The translations under genes were made by a program, and so were the position numbers. The notes below the pieces were generated by a model, which saw only the letters and a list, made by a program, of their open reading frames with translations, searched no databases and was not told the DNA's origin. Source: Welwitschia mirabilis (taxonomy: Eukaryota; Gnetophyta; Gnetopsida; Welwitschiales). Taken from it: a DNA stretch of 64,000 bases. Shown piece by piece: positions 12,561 to 22,173 of the stretch (within the stretch, counting starts at the first letter, position 1; every line of letters begins with the position of its first letter). The DNA is taken from contig JBOZIK010000001.1 of assembly GCA_051453625.1 (NCBI GenBank), forward strand, positions 35,169,008 to 35,233,007, read 5' to 3'.

Positions 12561-13559
12561 GACTACAGTAGGATATGATTCATATAATTATTATGATATA
12601 AGTCTTAAAGTTTTAATTACTTTAAAGTATTTTGTATACTAATGGAAAAGTAGAAAAAGCTATAGATAAAGAGACATAAAATAAGTGGAGGAGGATAATA
12701 TTTATCAAATGAGATTCATGATGAACTAAATAAAGTTAAAATACAACACAAAGTAATTCCACTTTACATACTCTAGTCCAATGAAATAGTTGAGATAAGA
12801 AACAAAGACATCATTGAAATCACTAGTAACATGTTGTATAAGACATGTATTTTATCATTACTTAAATAGAGGCCATTATAATAGCTATATATCTTTAAAA
12901 TAAACTTTTTATTAAAACCCTAAGTGAGGATTTTCTAATATGAAAATGTTTTGATTAGGTGATATCATATAACCATCTTAAAACCTTTGGAATTAAGTGT
13001 TTCATGCATATTTAATAAAAATAAAACAAATTACAAAATAAAGCAAAAACATGTCTTATGGTTGGTTATTTTAAAGAAAATAAACCTATTAAGTATGAAA
13101 CTAAAATTATAGAATAATAATTATTATAAAAGATATTATATTTGACAAGATAATTAAATTTGTAATTCTATTTTATTCATAACATTTAATGATATAATGT
13201 AAATGAAGGGAGAGTAAGAAAATCACTTATTTTATGATAAACTAGTAAACGTAATTTCAAATTCTTGATATCAAATCCTTGAATCATTAGAATAATGAAC
13301 CACATTAATGATAAAGGAAAAACTATCCTTTTAATAGAAGAAGTTAACAAAGAAATTTCTATCTCGAACGATAAAACACAAATTTCATATTGGATAACAA
13401 ACGTTTGTGATTCATTATAAGAAGATGAAAGGAGTCTAATAGAAGAAAACCTTAATAAAATCACATGAAGTACTTAAGCATTTATTTTTAGTATCATTAA
13501 AGAGAAGTAAAAAAAATACCAACTAATGTAAAAAAATCTTTTAAAAATAGAAATTAAAA
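12561..13559. other. AT-rich stretch leading into copia remnant
   Basis: No clear gene. Given the plus-strand copia reverse transcriptase that starts about 13,560, this interval should hold the integrase-RT linker of the same element. I can only see a short open plus-strand segment around 13,290-13,450 with acidic/basic residues and no diagnostic motif. The minus-strand open frame at 13,186-13,464 is antisense to that and is not credible. Confidence 0.4.
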
Positions 13560-14950
13560 GAATGAAATGTAGAAGGAATATGATACACTCATGAAGAATC
13601 AAACATGAAAACTTAACAAAGTAATGAAAAATCGAATTAATACAAAAACAAGTGTTTTGTACCAATACAACAAAGATGATATAATCAATAAGTGCAAGAC
13701 TATATTTGTTATTAAAGGTTTTTCTTATACTAAATAATTAATTATAGTGAAATGATTGCACTGATAAGAAAATTTCCCATAAGATAAATCATTCTTTTTT
13801 CAAAAGCAATTTAATATAAATGAAGTCTATCCTAGCTTGACATTAAATTTGTATTCTCAGATGGTAATGTCAAAGGATAAATCTATATGCTGCAAAAGGT
13901 CAAAAAAAAAAAAATTTCACATTTAAAAACAATTCTATAAATCCTAAGCTAAGCAACTCAAATATGGTTTAACAAGATTAATGGATTTCATAAGATTCTA
14001 AATTTTAAGAAGTTCTTGATAAATTTGAACCTCTTTTTAAAATCACTTAGAAAATATAAGAGAGAAGTAATACAATTACTTTATGTAGATGACATAATAA
14101 TAAGAAAGAATCATGAAAAAGAGATAAGGGAAATAGGACTTTCCTTACTTAAAAATTTGAAGTATTACATCTTAGAGATCTTGAGTACTTTCTATGCTGT
14201 ATATATTTAAAAAAAGAAGTAAACTTTTTCAACATAAACACATTAATGAAATACTTAATTAATAATACTTAAAGAACTATTGATGAAGTAAGAATCCCAT
14301 GATGACAAGTATAAAGAAAAAACCTAATGAAATAGCAAGGAAAATTAGGTACATTAGTATCAAAATGGCATACAGAAATTCATATATCTAATGAACATAA
14401 GATAATATATTATATTTTCTATCAATAAAGTCACTATAATCATTGTTTTTCCAAATTAGCACACATGAATTCAATGATTAATATACTAAACTACTTATCT
14501 AGGATGACAAAACATGGCATAATCTTTAAAAAAGTTAAATAAAATATAATTGGATTCATACATTTAGGCTATGTTAAATCCAAAGATTATGGATCAGCCA
14601 CATGATATGTTATTTAAATCATTAAAATCACTGTTTTATGGTTAAGTTAGAAATAAAAGAATACTACACTTTTTTCTATCAAAATAAAATATACAATAAA
14701 TCTTTTTTATAAAGTAAAATACATTCATAAAATTTTAAGTGATCTTGGTAAAGAAATATAATCTCTTATTTTAATCCATTACAAGAATTAAAGTATTATC
14801 AACTTGGTGAATAACCCCATCTTTTGTGAAAGGATGAGTGTTCACATGTAAAATTTAACATTCAGACTAAGTATATTTGATAAATTTAGCTTAGTAAAAG
14901 ATATTAAATAGTTATTTCTATTATCAAATTATGTCTTCTATTATTTTATA
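13560..14950 (+). pseudogene. Ty1/copia reverse transcriptase-RNase H remnant
   Basis: Degenerate 3' half of a copia pol. Landmarks appear in family order but in shifting frames. Near 13,665-13,735 a segment reads INKCKTIFVIKGFS, the usual 'KARLVAKGF' block. Near 13,830-13,890 a DIKFVFSDGNVKG-IYMLQ stretch replaces the 'DVKSAFLNGDLKEEIYM' block. The active site LLYVDDIII is intact at 14,076-14,102 (YVDD at 14,082-14,093), followed by NHEKEIREI. Further on come ILNYLSRMTKHGIIFKK near 14,485 ('ILRYLKGTPGKGLFFKK') and INLVNNPIF near 14,795, the RNase H tail. In life it would copy element RNA in cytoplasmic particles. Frameshifts and stops make it non-functional. It runs directly into an LTR-like repeat, so this is the element's 3' end. 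Confidence 0.85.
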
Positions 14951-16089
14951 CATTATTTATAAAATTATGAACTTTCCCATAACAATTTCAAGATAATTGA
15001 AAACTAAAGAAAATTCAATAGGAAACATTAATGCTACCATATAGGTAATCAACACTACTATCTAAATCACTAGTGTCATTATCTTTTTAGAGCAGAATTT
15101 ATTCAAAGTTACATTCTAACATAGTTATGTAAAATTTATCACATTTTACTAATGGCATTAGTCATACATTATATCAAAAACAACAATCAACTTTAATGAT
15201 ATATGGGAAAAGTGAAAAGTGATATATGGTAGTGACATGTGGTAGTAACAAGTATGATGACATGAAACACACATGATAATAGCCTCTAGTGGTAATAGAA
15301 TCATCATCCAAAGGCCATATCATCACCACTGTTATAAGAGAAAAAAAGAATCCTTCTTAAATATACATGAGAAAATTTCTAACTTTTCTAATTGTAACTA
15401 CCAAAGTGTAATATTCACTTTTTATAACCTTCACTAATCACTACAAGCTAGAGGCTTATAACCTCTTAAAATCATTTTCTCTCTTATAAAGGGCCTTGAG
15501 ATTCCATTATAAAGTATATTTGATTAGGAAAAAAAAACATAGTGAAATACTTGGACTATCAAGATAATATGGTTTTCTGTGCACCTCTCTTAGGAGTGAA
15601 CTTATTTCAAGAATAGTTTGAGGCATTAATATAAGCTTCATTTTACTCCCTCAATGTAATGTATTTTCTTGGTCTAATTTAAGGGTGGTTGTTCATTCTT
15701 TGATTTTTAGTTCTCTAACTAGTATTTTTAATCCTTGGTGAGACTATTCCTTTTTTAATATAAAACATAGCTATTTATTTTTTTGATTACTAGTTCACAT
15801 ATATAGTACTTTTAATTCTTATATAAGACTATATTATCAAGTTATTTTGATGCCAAGTGAATTCTCTAAAGTTAAATTATTGGTTATAGTTTTTGTTATA
15901 TTATGGATATTATGTATAACTTTCCTTACTTTCTATGTTTATGAAGGGCTGTAAGAAATCAAAATGAAAATTGAATTCATCAAGACTTATTTGATCAATG
16001 AGATTATGTCAGATGAAATAAAGATGTGCTTTTGAACAAGTTAAGCTAAACCTTTGAAGCTTGTTTATTTATCTACATTACCAATCTAA
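14815..16089 (+). mobile_element. copia 3' end/LTR-like repeat, copy 1, first part
   Basis: This follows the copia RNase H and matches 30,601-32,710 over its whole length. Shared blocks include TTATGTCTTCTA, AAAATTATGAACTTTCCCAT, ACATGTGGTAGTAACAAGTATGA, ATCATCATCCAAAGGCCAT, the promoter-like CTTATAAAGGGCCTTGAGA / CTTATAATAGAGCCTTGTC, and AGGGTGGTTGTTCATT. Position after RNase H plus repetition elsewhere identify it as LTR and adjoining sequence. Exact LTR ends are not visible. The repeat stops at 16,089 where the CACTA-like element begins, and resumes at 26,065. A ~75-bp internal duplication (GTA(A/C)TTTTAATTC type blocks) lies at about 15,718-15,830. Confidence 0.8.
16087..16089. repeat. 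target-site duplication TAA, left
   Basis: TAA immediately before the left end of the CACTA-like element. The same triplet follows its right end at 26,065-26,067. The uninterrupted second copy of the host repeat has a single TAA at 32,708-32,710. Three base pairs is the size CACTA transposases produce. Confidence 0.75.
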
Positions 16090-16109
16090 AGCTATAATAA
16101 ATAGAGGCT

Positions 16110-16363
16110 TTTGAGGCATTTATTTAAATAAATGTTTTAATTATATAGCATTATAAGGCGTTCATTTTAATAAATTCCTTAAATTATAATATTTTCAAGC
16201 CATTTTTGAAATAAATGCCCTAAAAGCCCATATCAAAGGTTTTTAATGCATTTGTAAAAAAAAGCTTTGAATGTTTCTGATCTTTTAAGGTGCTTACCAA
16301 ACAAACGCCATAAAAGCTATGATCTTTAAAGGCATTTAATAAGGCAAACTCCATAAAAGCTTG
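16110..16363. repeat. left subterminal array of ~40-bp palindromes
   Basis: About six degenerate units, each an inverted repeat of the form AAGGC(G/A)TTT..loop..AAA(C/T)GCCTT followed by AAAAG and a short spacer. Examples: GGCATTTATTTAAATAAATG at 16,115, AGGCGTTCATTTTAATAAAT near 16,153, and an AAACAAACGCCATAAAAG arm near 16,299. Subterminal arrays are where CACTA transposase accessory proteins bind. The GGCG/CGCC arms would have been CpG-rich and methylatable. Confidence 0.75.
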
Positions 16364-17064
16364 GTTTTTAAATAAAACGGTAGTAGCACGTTGCCAAAAA
16401 TAAAACCATCGCACCAAAAATGAAGCTAGATTTAATTTTTTCTGAGGTTTAGACCATTAATTTTAAACTTGAAAGTAAAAACCTAATCAGGGCTTTTCGG
16501 TAAGAAATTGATTAAAGATCTAAGGATAAATCAACCATAGGTCAAAAATTGAGTAAGAGAGGAGGAGAGAAGAGAGAAGAGATAGGATGAATCACAGGAA
16601 GTTCATGCACCTTCATCATGGATTGCTAAGTTTTCTTCCTTGAAAGAGAGCTAGCTAACATGAAGGCAAAGTCAAGCCTTTTTCGAAAGATGATCCATCA
16701 AAACCTTAAAATCTTACTACATTCTTAGGATATAAGTCTAGCTTGATACACATCATTTGAAAAGCTGAGAAGCCCAGATCTAGTAAGTGATCTAATATCT
16801 TAACCTTTATCTATTTATTTTGATTTTTTTAGATTTGAATTCAAAAATTGGTGCATTTTCCTATTCTTTAAATTGTTGAAATCACTTGAAAACTTGAATT
16901 GTTTCACTTTTTGATGGTTTATGTCAATGGATTATTAGAGTGCTAGTAAGATTTGTAAAGTGCTCTTACATCCTAAATTGATTGGTTTGTTTTTGACATT
17001 TTTAACTATCCAATTTACTGCCAAATAGAGGGATGAAATCTATGTTTTTTCATTTTAAGGATAA

Positions 17065-17262
17065 AAATTATAGAAATCTTTATTAAAAAACAACCTAGGA
17101 AGATGATGAAAAACAACTAGGAAGACAATGAAAAATGATTTAAAAATGATCTTTTCAGTGACCCAATTCTGTAACAACTTCACTTACTATAAAATAAAAT
17201 AGGGAGATGATGAAAAAAAGGGGAGAAAACATACTAAGCTTCAAATCATAAAGGAAATCCAG
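17065..17262 (+). repeat. inverted repeat, left arm
   Basis: The reverse complement of this arm aligns with 18,803-18,965 through CTTT..TTTTTCATCATCT, GAAGTTGTTA(C/A)AGAATTGGG, TCACT(G/A)AAAAGATCATTTTT and a set of TCATCATCTTCCTAGG-like subunits at the outer end. The outer part is itself made of short repeats (GATGATGAAAAACAACTAGG occurs near 17,102). Confidence 0.8.
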
Positions 17263-17356
17263 ATTGTAGGGCCTTGTTTGTATTTTATGTGAGTGTACTT
17301 TAAACATAACTCTCGTTGCAAGTTTCTACATTTAAATGCATTGTATGTTTTTGCAG

Positions 17357-17609
17357 AGGCAGAGAATGAGAACCTCATCTTGGTCACATCCCTATAAAGG
17401 CTTGAAATGGAGATTTTAAAGCTTTTAAAAGCTAAAAGAAGCACTCCCATTTCTATTACCACTCTACCTCAACTCTATTATGAAACTATGGTAGATCCTT
17501 ACACACTGAGGGTTATCTAACTAAGTCTCAGTGACATGGCAAGGCTAGATATAGTCCCAGTAAGCTTCTTGTTGCTTGAAGAACAATGTTGGTCTCATTG
17601 ATAGATAAG
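17357..17609 (+). pseudogene. captured exon fragment, resembles plant LOTUS/OST-HTH-type winged-helix protein
   Basis: The fragment begins right after TTTTTGCAG, a good splice acceptor, so it looks like an exon with part of its upstream intron. The readable product starts EAENENLILVTSL, then a KLLKAKRSTPISITTLPQ region. After loss of one T near 17,487 it continues GRSLHTEGYLTKSQ, a stop, then HGKARYSPSKLLVA. From memory this matches a conserved plant block of the form 'AEGYLTESQRHGKAGYS', seen in nuclear RNA-binding proteins with LOTUS/OST-HTH-like winged helices; I could not verify which family member. The stop replaces the Arg of SQRHGK, consistent with CGA to TGA. About 85 codons are present, far short of a full gene. 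It sits between the inverted repeats of a nested transposon, so capture rather than a resident gene is likely. The protein family could be wrong; that it is a captured conserved exon is more secure. Confidence 0.55.
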
Positions 17610-17619
17610 GATTGCTTTA

Positions 17620-18802
17620 TTTTTTATTCAAAATTTAGGTAGATTATGTCTAAAAGATAATCATTTCTTGATTCCTTTTTAAATTTTCATTTCTCTGTAA
17701 AGTTTTAAGTTGTATATTTCATTGGCTATGGATCTGTGAAAGCCCTTTCACTGGATTCCTATAAAACATTAACATTGAGAGTAGTGAATCAATAAACTTA
17801 GTGCACCTTAAACCAACTCCAGTTGAAAACTTAAAGCTAGAAGATGGAGAAAGTTAGATTCAAAAAGTGAGGACATCACCTATGTTTGATCATGTATCTT
17901 ATGGGTGCATAAACTAAAAAGTCACTTAGGATGATTCTATCCATGGAGTATTGCTATATTATAGTTGTCAAAGATGGTTTTAGTTAGGTCTTTTACTCCC
18001 TTAATTGCTTTATATTTTTGGTGGTTGTAAAAGGTTAAGATGGAATATGTTGTGACATGTCTATCTGACAAGTTAGCAATACCTTAAAGAAACACTGTAA
18101 TGTAGGGTTTCTTTATTACAATAGGTCTATGCTACATTCTTAGGATTTTAGGATTCTTGAAAGTCTTGCCACACTGATAGCCAAATGACCACTTGTTCTT
18201 TATGAAGTCTATTAAGACTATCGTCATTTTAGTCATTTCCTCCTCTCTTCTAGTTTTAGGATTCCTAATGGTCTCTTAGACACATCAGATTCAGTAAAGA
18301 AAATTAATGTCACACTCTCCAAAAAGGGCCACCAGATACGAGTGCACTCTGAATGTTCCTAGAAAGCTACTGCAGATCCCTTGAAGCTGTTTGATGAGAT
18401 AAGACAGACCAATTGATCACTTGCTTTAGTCCATAGGCTTGCAAAGCCAACATAGCTTTTGTTATGTGGTTTAACAATTCTTGAGTTTGGATTGTTCTTC
18501 CTTGATTTTGGATCGTCCATGTTCATTTGACATTATTTAACCTTACCCAATTGTGTGTACACTATTTAACTCTTTTCTGACATTAAGAGGTATTAACAAT
18601 TTCATTATTTTGTTATTTGTATCAAAGGAAGAATTCCAAATAAAAATGAAAATGACATTTATACATTATCTCTGAATCAAGAATCATGGATGGTTAAGTG
18701 TTTTAAGAAATAGTCTTTAAATATAGTTATAAGAGCTTATAAGAATAAGATAAGATCTATAAGCTTTGTAATAACTCTAGTTAAGTTACCACATAAAACA
18801 TT
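17620..18802. other. interior of nested element, unidentified possibly captured sequence
   Basis: Two patches, roughly 17,700-17,900 and 18,130-18,560, are less AT-rich than their surroundings and may be further exon or intron pieces of the same captured gene. No frame gives a product I recognise, and each frame is broken by stops. Confidence 0.35.
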
Positions 18803-18965
18803 TTAATTTATTTTTTATCATCTGAGTATGGTACCTTTCCATTTTTTTCATCATCTTCCTATTTCAATTTTCAATTAATGAAGTTGTTAAAGAATTGGGT
18901 CACTAAAAAGATCATTTTTCATCATCTCCTTGGATCATTTTTCTCATTTCCCTGGGTGATTTTAA
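18803..18965 (-). repeat. inverted repeat, right arm
   Basis: Partner of the arm at 17,065-17,262. Its core AATGAAGTTGTTAAAGAATT continues as GGGTCACTAAAAAGATCATT, the inverse of the left arm with few mismatches. The outer side ends in a TCATCATCTCCTTGG / CTCATTTCCCTGGG pair of short subunits. Confidence 0.8.
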
Positions 18966-18975
18966 TGTTTCCCAT

Positions 18976-21792
18976 GTAAAACATAAGTATCTAATATTCA
19001 AACTTCTCTCCCATGCTCTGTTTTACTAAAATTAATGTAATTGTCTATGGTCTTGTGCTGCACAAGTCTTATTAAATACTATCTGCAATATTTCAAAGGT
19101 GCTTCTGCTTTTTAATATTTTTTGTATAAAGAAGGCACAAAACATTAATGGTGCCACATTATTTCAAGATTGGCTAATCATAGGAATGTACTACATTTAT
19201 ATATAGGAGATGATCATATGGATGAAGATACATTTAAGGTTTGTTATTTACCTAATCAAGGCTAATGCTATTATAGATGATCATGTGATATTTAAAACAA
19301 ATGTACATGTTATGAGGTATTAAATTTTGTAGCCTCTAAATCATTAAATTTATTAGTAACATGTATTAAGAAATAAAGGTTAAGGATGTGAAACAATGGT
19401 GAGAACTATTTCAAAGAAAATTAATGCTACATTTTCACTCAGAGAACCATTTGAAATACATAATTTTGATGGATTGTAGTCATTGACTTATTTTTTGATA
19501 ATTGAATTCCATGCATATATTATCTTCTTCTGTTAAAATATTCCACTTTAAAGGTAACAGCAGGAGTTTATTTTCAATGAGACATTGAAAACTAAAATCT
19601 TGAACTATAATATCCAATATTATTTATTGTTTTTAATGTGCATGGAATTCAAGGGCACTTTGTATTATTATCCTTGAGCTTTATTAGGTTTTTAGTCTTA
19701 GTCGCATGATTTGTGTGGAAGAGGCTGAAACTTTTAGGCTTCATGATACTCCATAAATTGGATGTTGAATTTTCCTCATCCATAAACAATTTTGAAAGTA
19801 GAACTGTGAGGTTCTTTGCCATCTAAAATTTATCCTTTAAGATTATACAAAATAAAGAGTCTTGCATTACATGAGAAAATGTAACTTGGAAAGGTTGAAA
19901 AAATTCAGTGCTATTTTAAGTTAGTATGGAAAGCATAAGAAAACCATGCAATGCTACATATGGTGCCTCTTGTCTAAAGACACATCCACTTGAAAATAAT
20001 TCCATATAAAAATAGGAATATATAAAGAAGGACATAAATATGATATTCATTAGATTTTGCATCATCCACAAGGCACTAATAAGTAAGTAAGACTTTTAGT
20101 AGTCTAAAATAAAGATACTAGTCTTAACACAAGTTCTAAGAATCAATTTAATGACTTATCAATGATCAAAGCATATTATAGAAATTTTTAATTGAATAAG
20201 GCTTAGAGTATTTGATATCTAAGCTATTAAATTTTTCTTGAAAAATAGGAACATAGAGAGCAAGATGGACAAAGGTTATAAAAACTTAACATCTAAACCT
20301 CAAGAGATCAATAACATAGAGACAGGTTACAAAAGCAAACAGGCACAAAGGAAAAGATCACAAACAAACAAATATAAAAAATTCAAGTGAAGTATCTTTC
20401 ACTCAACACCAATAAAATAATACATAAAACACGATTGCAAGCTATAAATGAAATTATCAATCTAAATCAACTATAAATATTCTTGGTACTTATAGGAAAT
20501 ATAATGAAAAGTAATGCTACTTTACTAAAGCACCCACCTCAAACCTTACTTTAATCATGAATTGAAGATGCACTTGTAATAGTAAAATCATTTACAAGTA
20601 TTCAAAGCTCTTTTTTGATGCTCCTACAACTAAAATGTAAAAATAGTTTTGGAGTTTTAGGTGGCACCTTACTTGGGATCATACACAACATATTCATATA
20701 TCTTCATTGGGCTCTGGTCATGACTAGAAGAGATGAATGAATCATATGATACTTTTATCTCATCTTTCTAAGTGAAATATTCTTTTGGATCTGACATTTT
20801 CTTCCCCAATCCCATTGCTACTACTTTCTCATATTTCATCCTCACTATGTACTACTGAGTAACAAATTTATAGGATATTCAATAGTGTTCATTGTCTAAA
20901 CACTAAAAAAATGAGTATAGCTTATATCAGATTTTGGAAAAAATGTTAGAACAATCATTAACAGAATACCATGGGAGCTTTAAACATCTCAAGGATAGGC
21001 TTCTCTATAAGTTCCACAGCTAGAAGCATCAGAAAATATTCTTTTCTATTCACTATAGTAAATTCATAATTTGCTACCATCGAAGCTGCATTAGTGTAGT
21101 ATATCCCCTTTCCAATTCATTCATTTTTCCTTGTCTCATGAGATCCACCAATATACTTTTTAGAATTTCATCTATGCTTTTTTCTTTCTTATATAAAACT
21201 TTTTTGACTTTTTAATTATAATTTTAGAAGTTACTTCCTACATAAAAATATATGGGTATCTTTGTTAGCATTGAAATAGACCACTAGATATCCCTATTTC
21301 TTGAAATAACTTTGTTTATTGGGTATTGCTCTTATTTTATCATTAATATTTTTTATTAATTGCAACATAAGAGTTTTAGGATACAAAGGATAACCAATTG
21401 ATGAATTGGCTGAGAGAAGCACACATGCTAAAGTGGCTTATCTTTTTGTGTATGGATACTTGCCTTCATGGTCATAGTTAGCATAATGGTAATTTGCTAT
21501 ATCTTAGTATTTAGCTCTCCTTGAAGGATTACTAAAATTTATACAAGTAATGCCACATGATTTTCATCCCATGAGTATGCTATACCCTACTAGCTATGAT
21601 TGCTACACTTCCTCTAAAGCAGCGGTTCTTCTAACATATTTTACCATTAAGAAAGATTTATTTCCTTAGTTATTGATTCATCAGTTTAGTAAGATCCATG
21701 GCAAGAGCATTTTATGAGATGATACTTCAATTGAGAATAAACTAAAAGTAGGACAAAGTGATAACAGAGATGCTTAGCACATTTTCTAATGA
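18976..21792. other. CACTA-like element interior without recognisable domains
   Basis: Stop-dense AT-rich sequence. A minus-strand open segment of ~47 codons lies at about 20,965-21,112 (ends KAPMVFC then stop) but matches nothing I know. Transposase remnants would be expected here on either strand; none is readable. Confidence 0.4.
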
Positions 21793-22173
21793 GATGATGA
21801 ATTTCATTATGAAAACTACAAGATTAAACTTTCATATGATAAAAAATTTGTTAAACTTGTGGAATATATAGAGGAAAAATTAAAGCAATTGAGCACCCAA
21901 ATTGCATATTTGAAAGATTTGTTGGTGCCTCAATACATTAGTTTTTGGGCATGGGAGAAAGAGGGAAGAGTTAGTGCTTCTTCATAGGAGACAATGGCCA
22001 ATCCTAAAGAAAACATTATACATAATAACAATGCTACTAAAGGTTTTAATCATTACAATGAGCTTATTGAGGATCCTAAAATCTTAACCACTGTAAGTGA
22101 TTATGGTTTTATTACAAGAGATAATAGTAGAATTCTCTTGGAGATAAAGGATTTATTTAGATATTTACTTTAA
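21793..22173 (+). pseudogene. unidentified coding remnant (126 codons, one stop)
   Basis: Open for 126 codons except one TAG at 21,985. Residues about 14-37 are Lys/Glu/Leu-rich with heptad-like spacing (FVKLVEYIEEKLKQL), suggesting a short coiled coil. This is followed by ISFWAWEKEGRVSASS, then after the stop NELIEDPKILTTVSDYGFIT and RDNSRILLEIKDLF. Another frame continues the same style downstream (about 22,205-22,800) with YIPSRIWSTFSYHGEPM and AKCFDTPEML. The amino-acid composition is that of a real former protein, not random AT-rich sequence. I do not recognise the family. Inside a CACTA-like element it could be a transposon protein, a captured gene or a further nested element. Confidence 0.45.

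Larger units (their letters stand above)
17050..18975. mobile_element. nested inverted-repeat element carrying a gene fragment (Pack-MULE-like)
   Basis: Two long inverted repeats, about 17,065-17,262 and 18,803-18,965, enclose ~1.5 kb that contains a plant gene fragment at 17,357-17,609. The interior, mainly 17,270-17,620 and 18,000-18,560, looks less AT-rich than the rest of the window. Long terminal inverted repeats around captured exon-intron sequence is the layout of Pack-MULEs. I could not define the outermost bases or a 9-bp duplication, so the Mutator assignment is inference. It lies wholly inside the CACTA-like element and could instead be a capture with a foldback rearrangement by that element. 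Confidence 0.6.

Noticed and set aside
13186-13464. 92-codon minus-strand open frame
   Set aside because: Antisense to the region just upstream of a plus-strand copia RT; hydrophobic AT-driven composition without motif.
16110-16363. Palindromic units considered as a set of MITEs
   Set aside because: Units are contiguous, only ~40 bp, lack target duplications and recur at the opposite end of a defined insertion; subterminal repeats fit better.
20965-21112. 47-codon minus-strand open segment inside the CACTA-like element
   Set aside because: Composition is protein-like but it is isolated, short and matches nothing known; mentioned only as a possible fragment.
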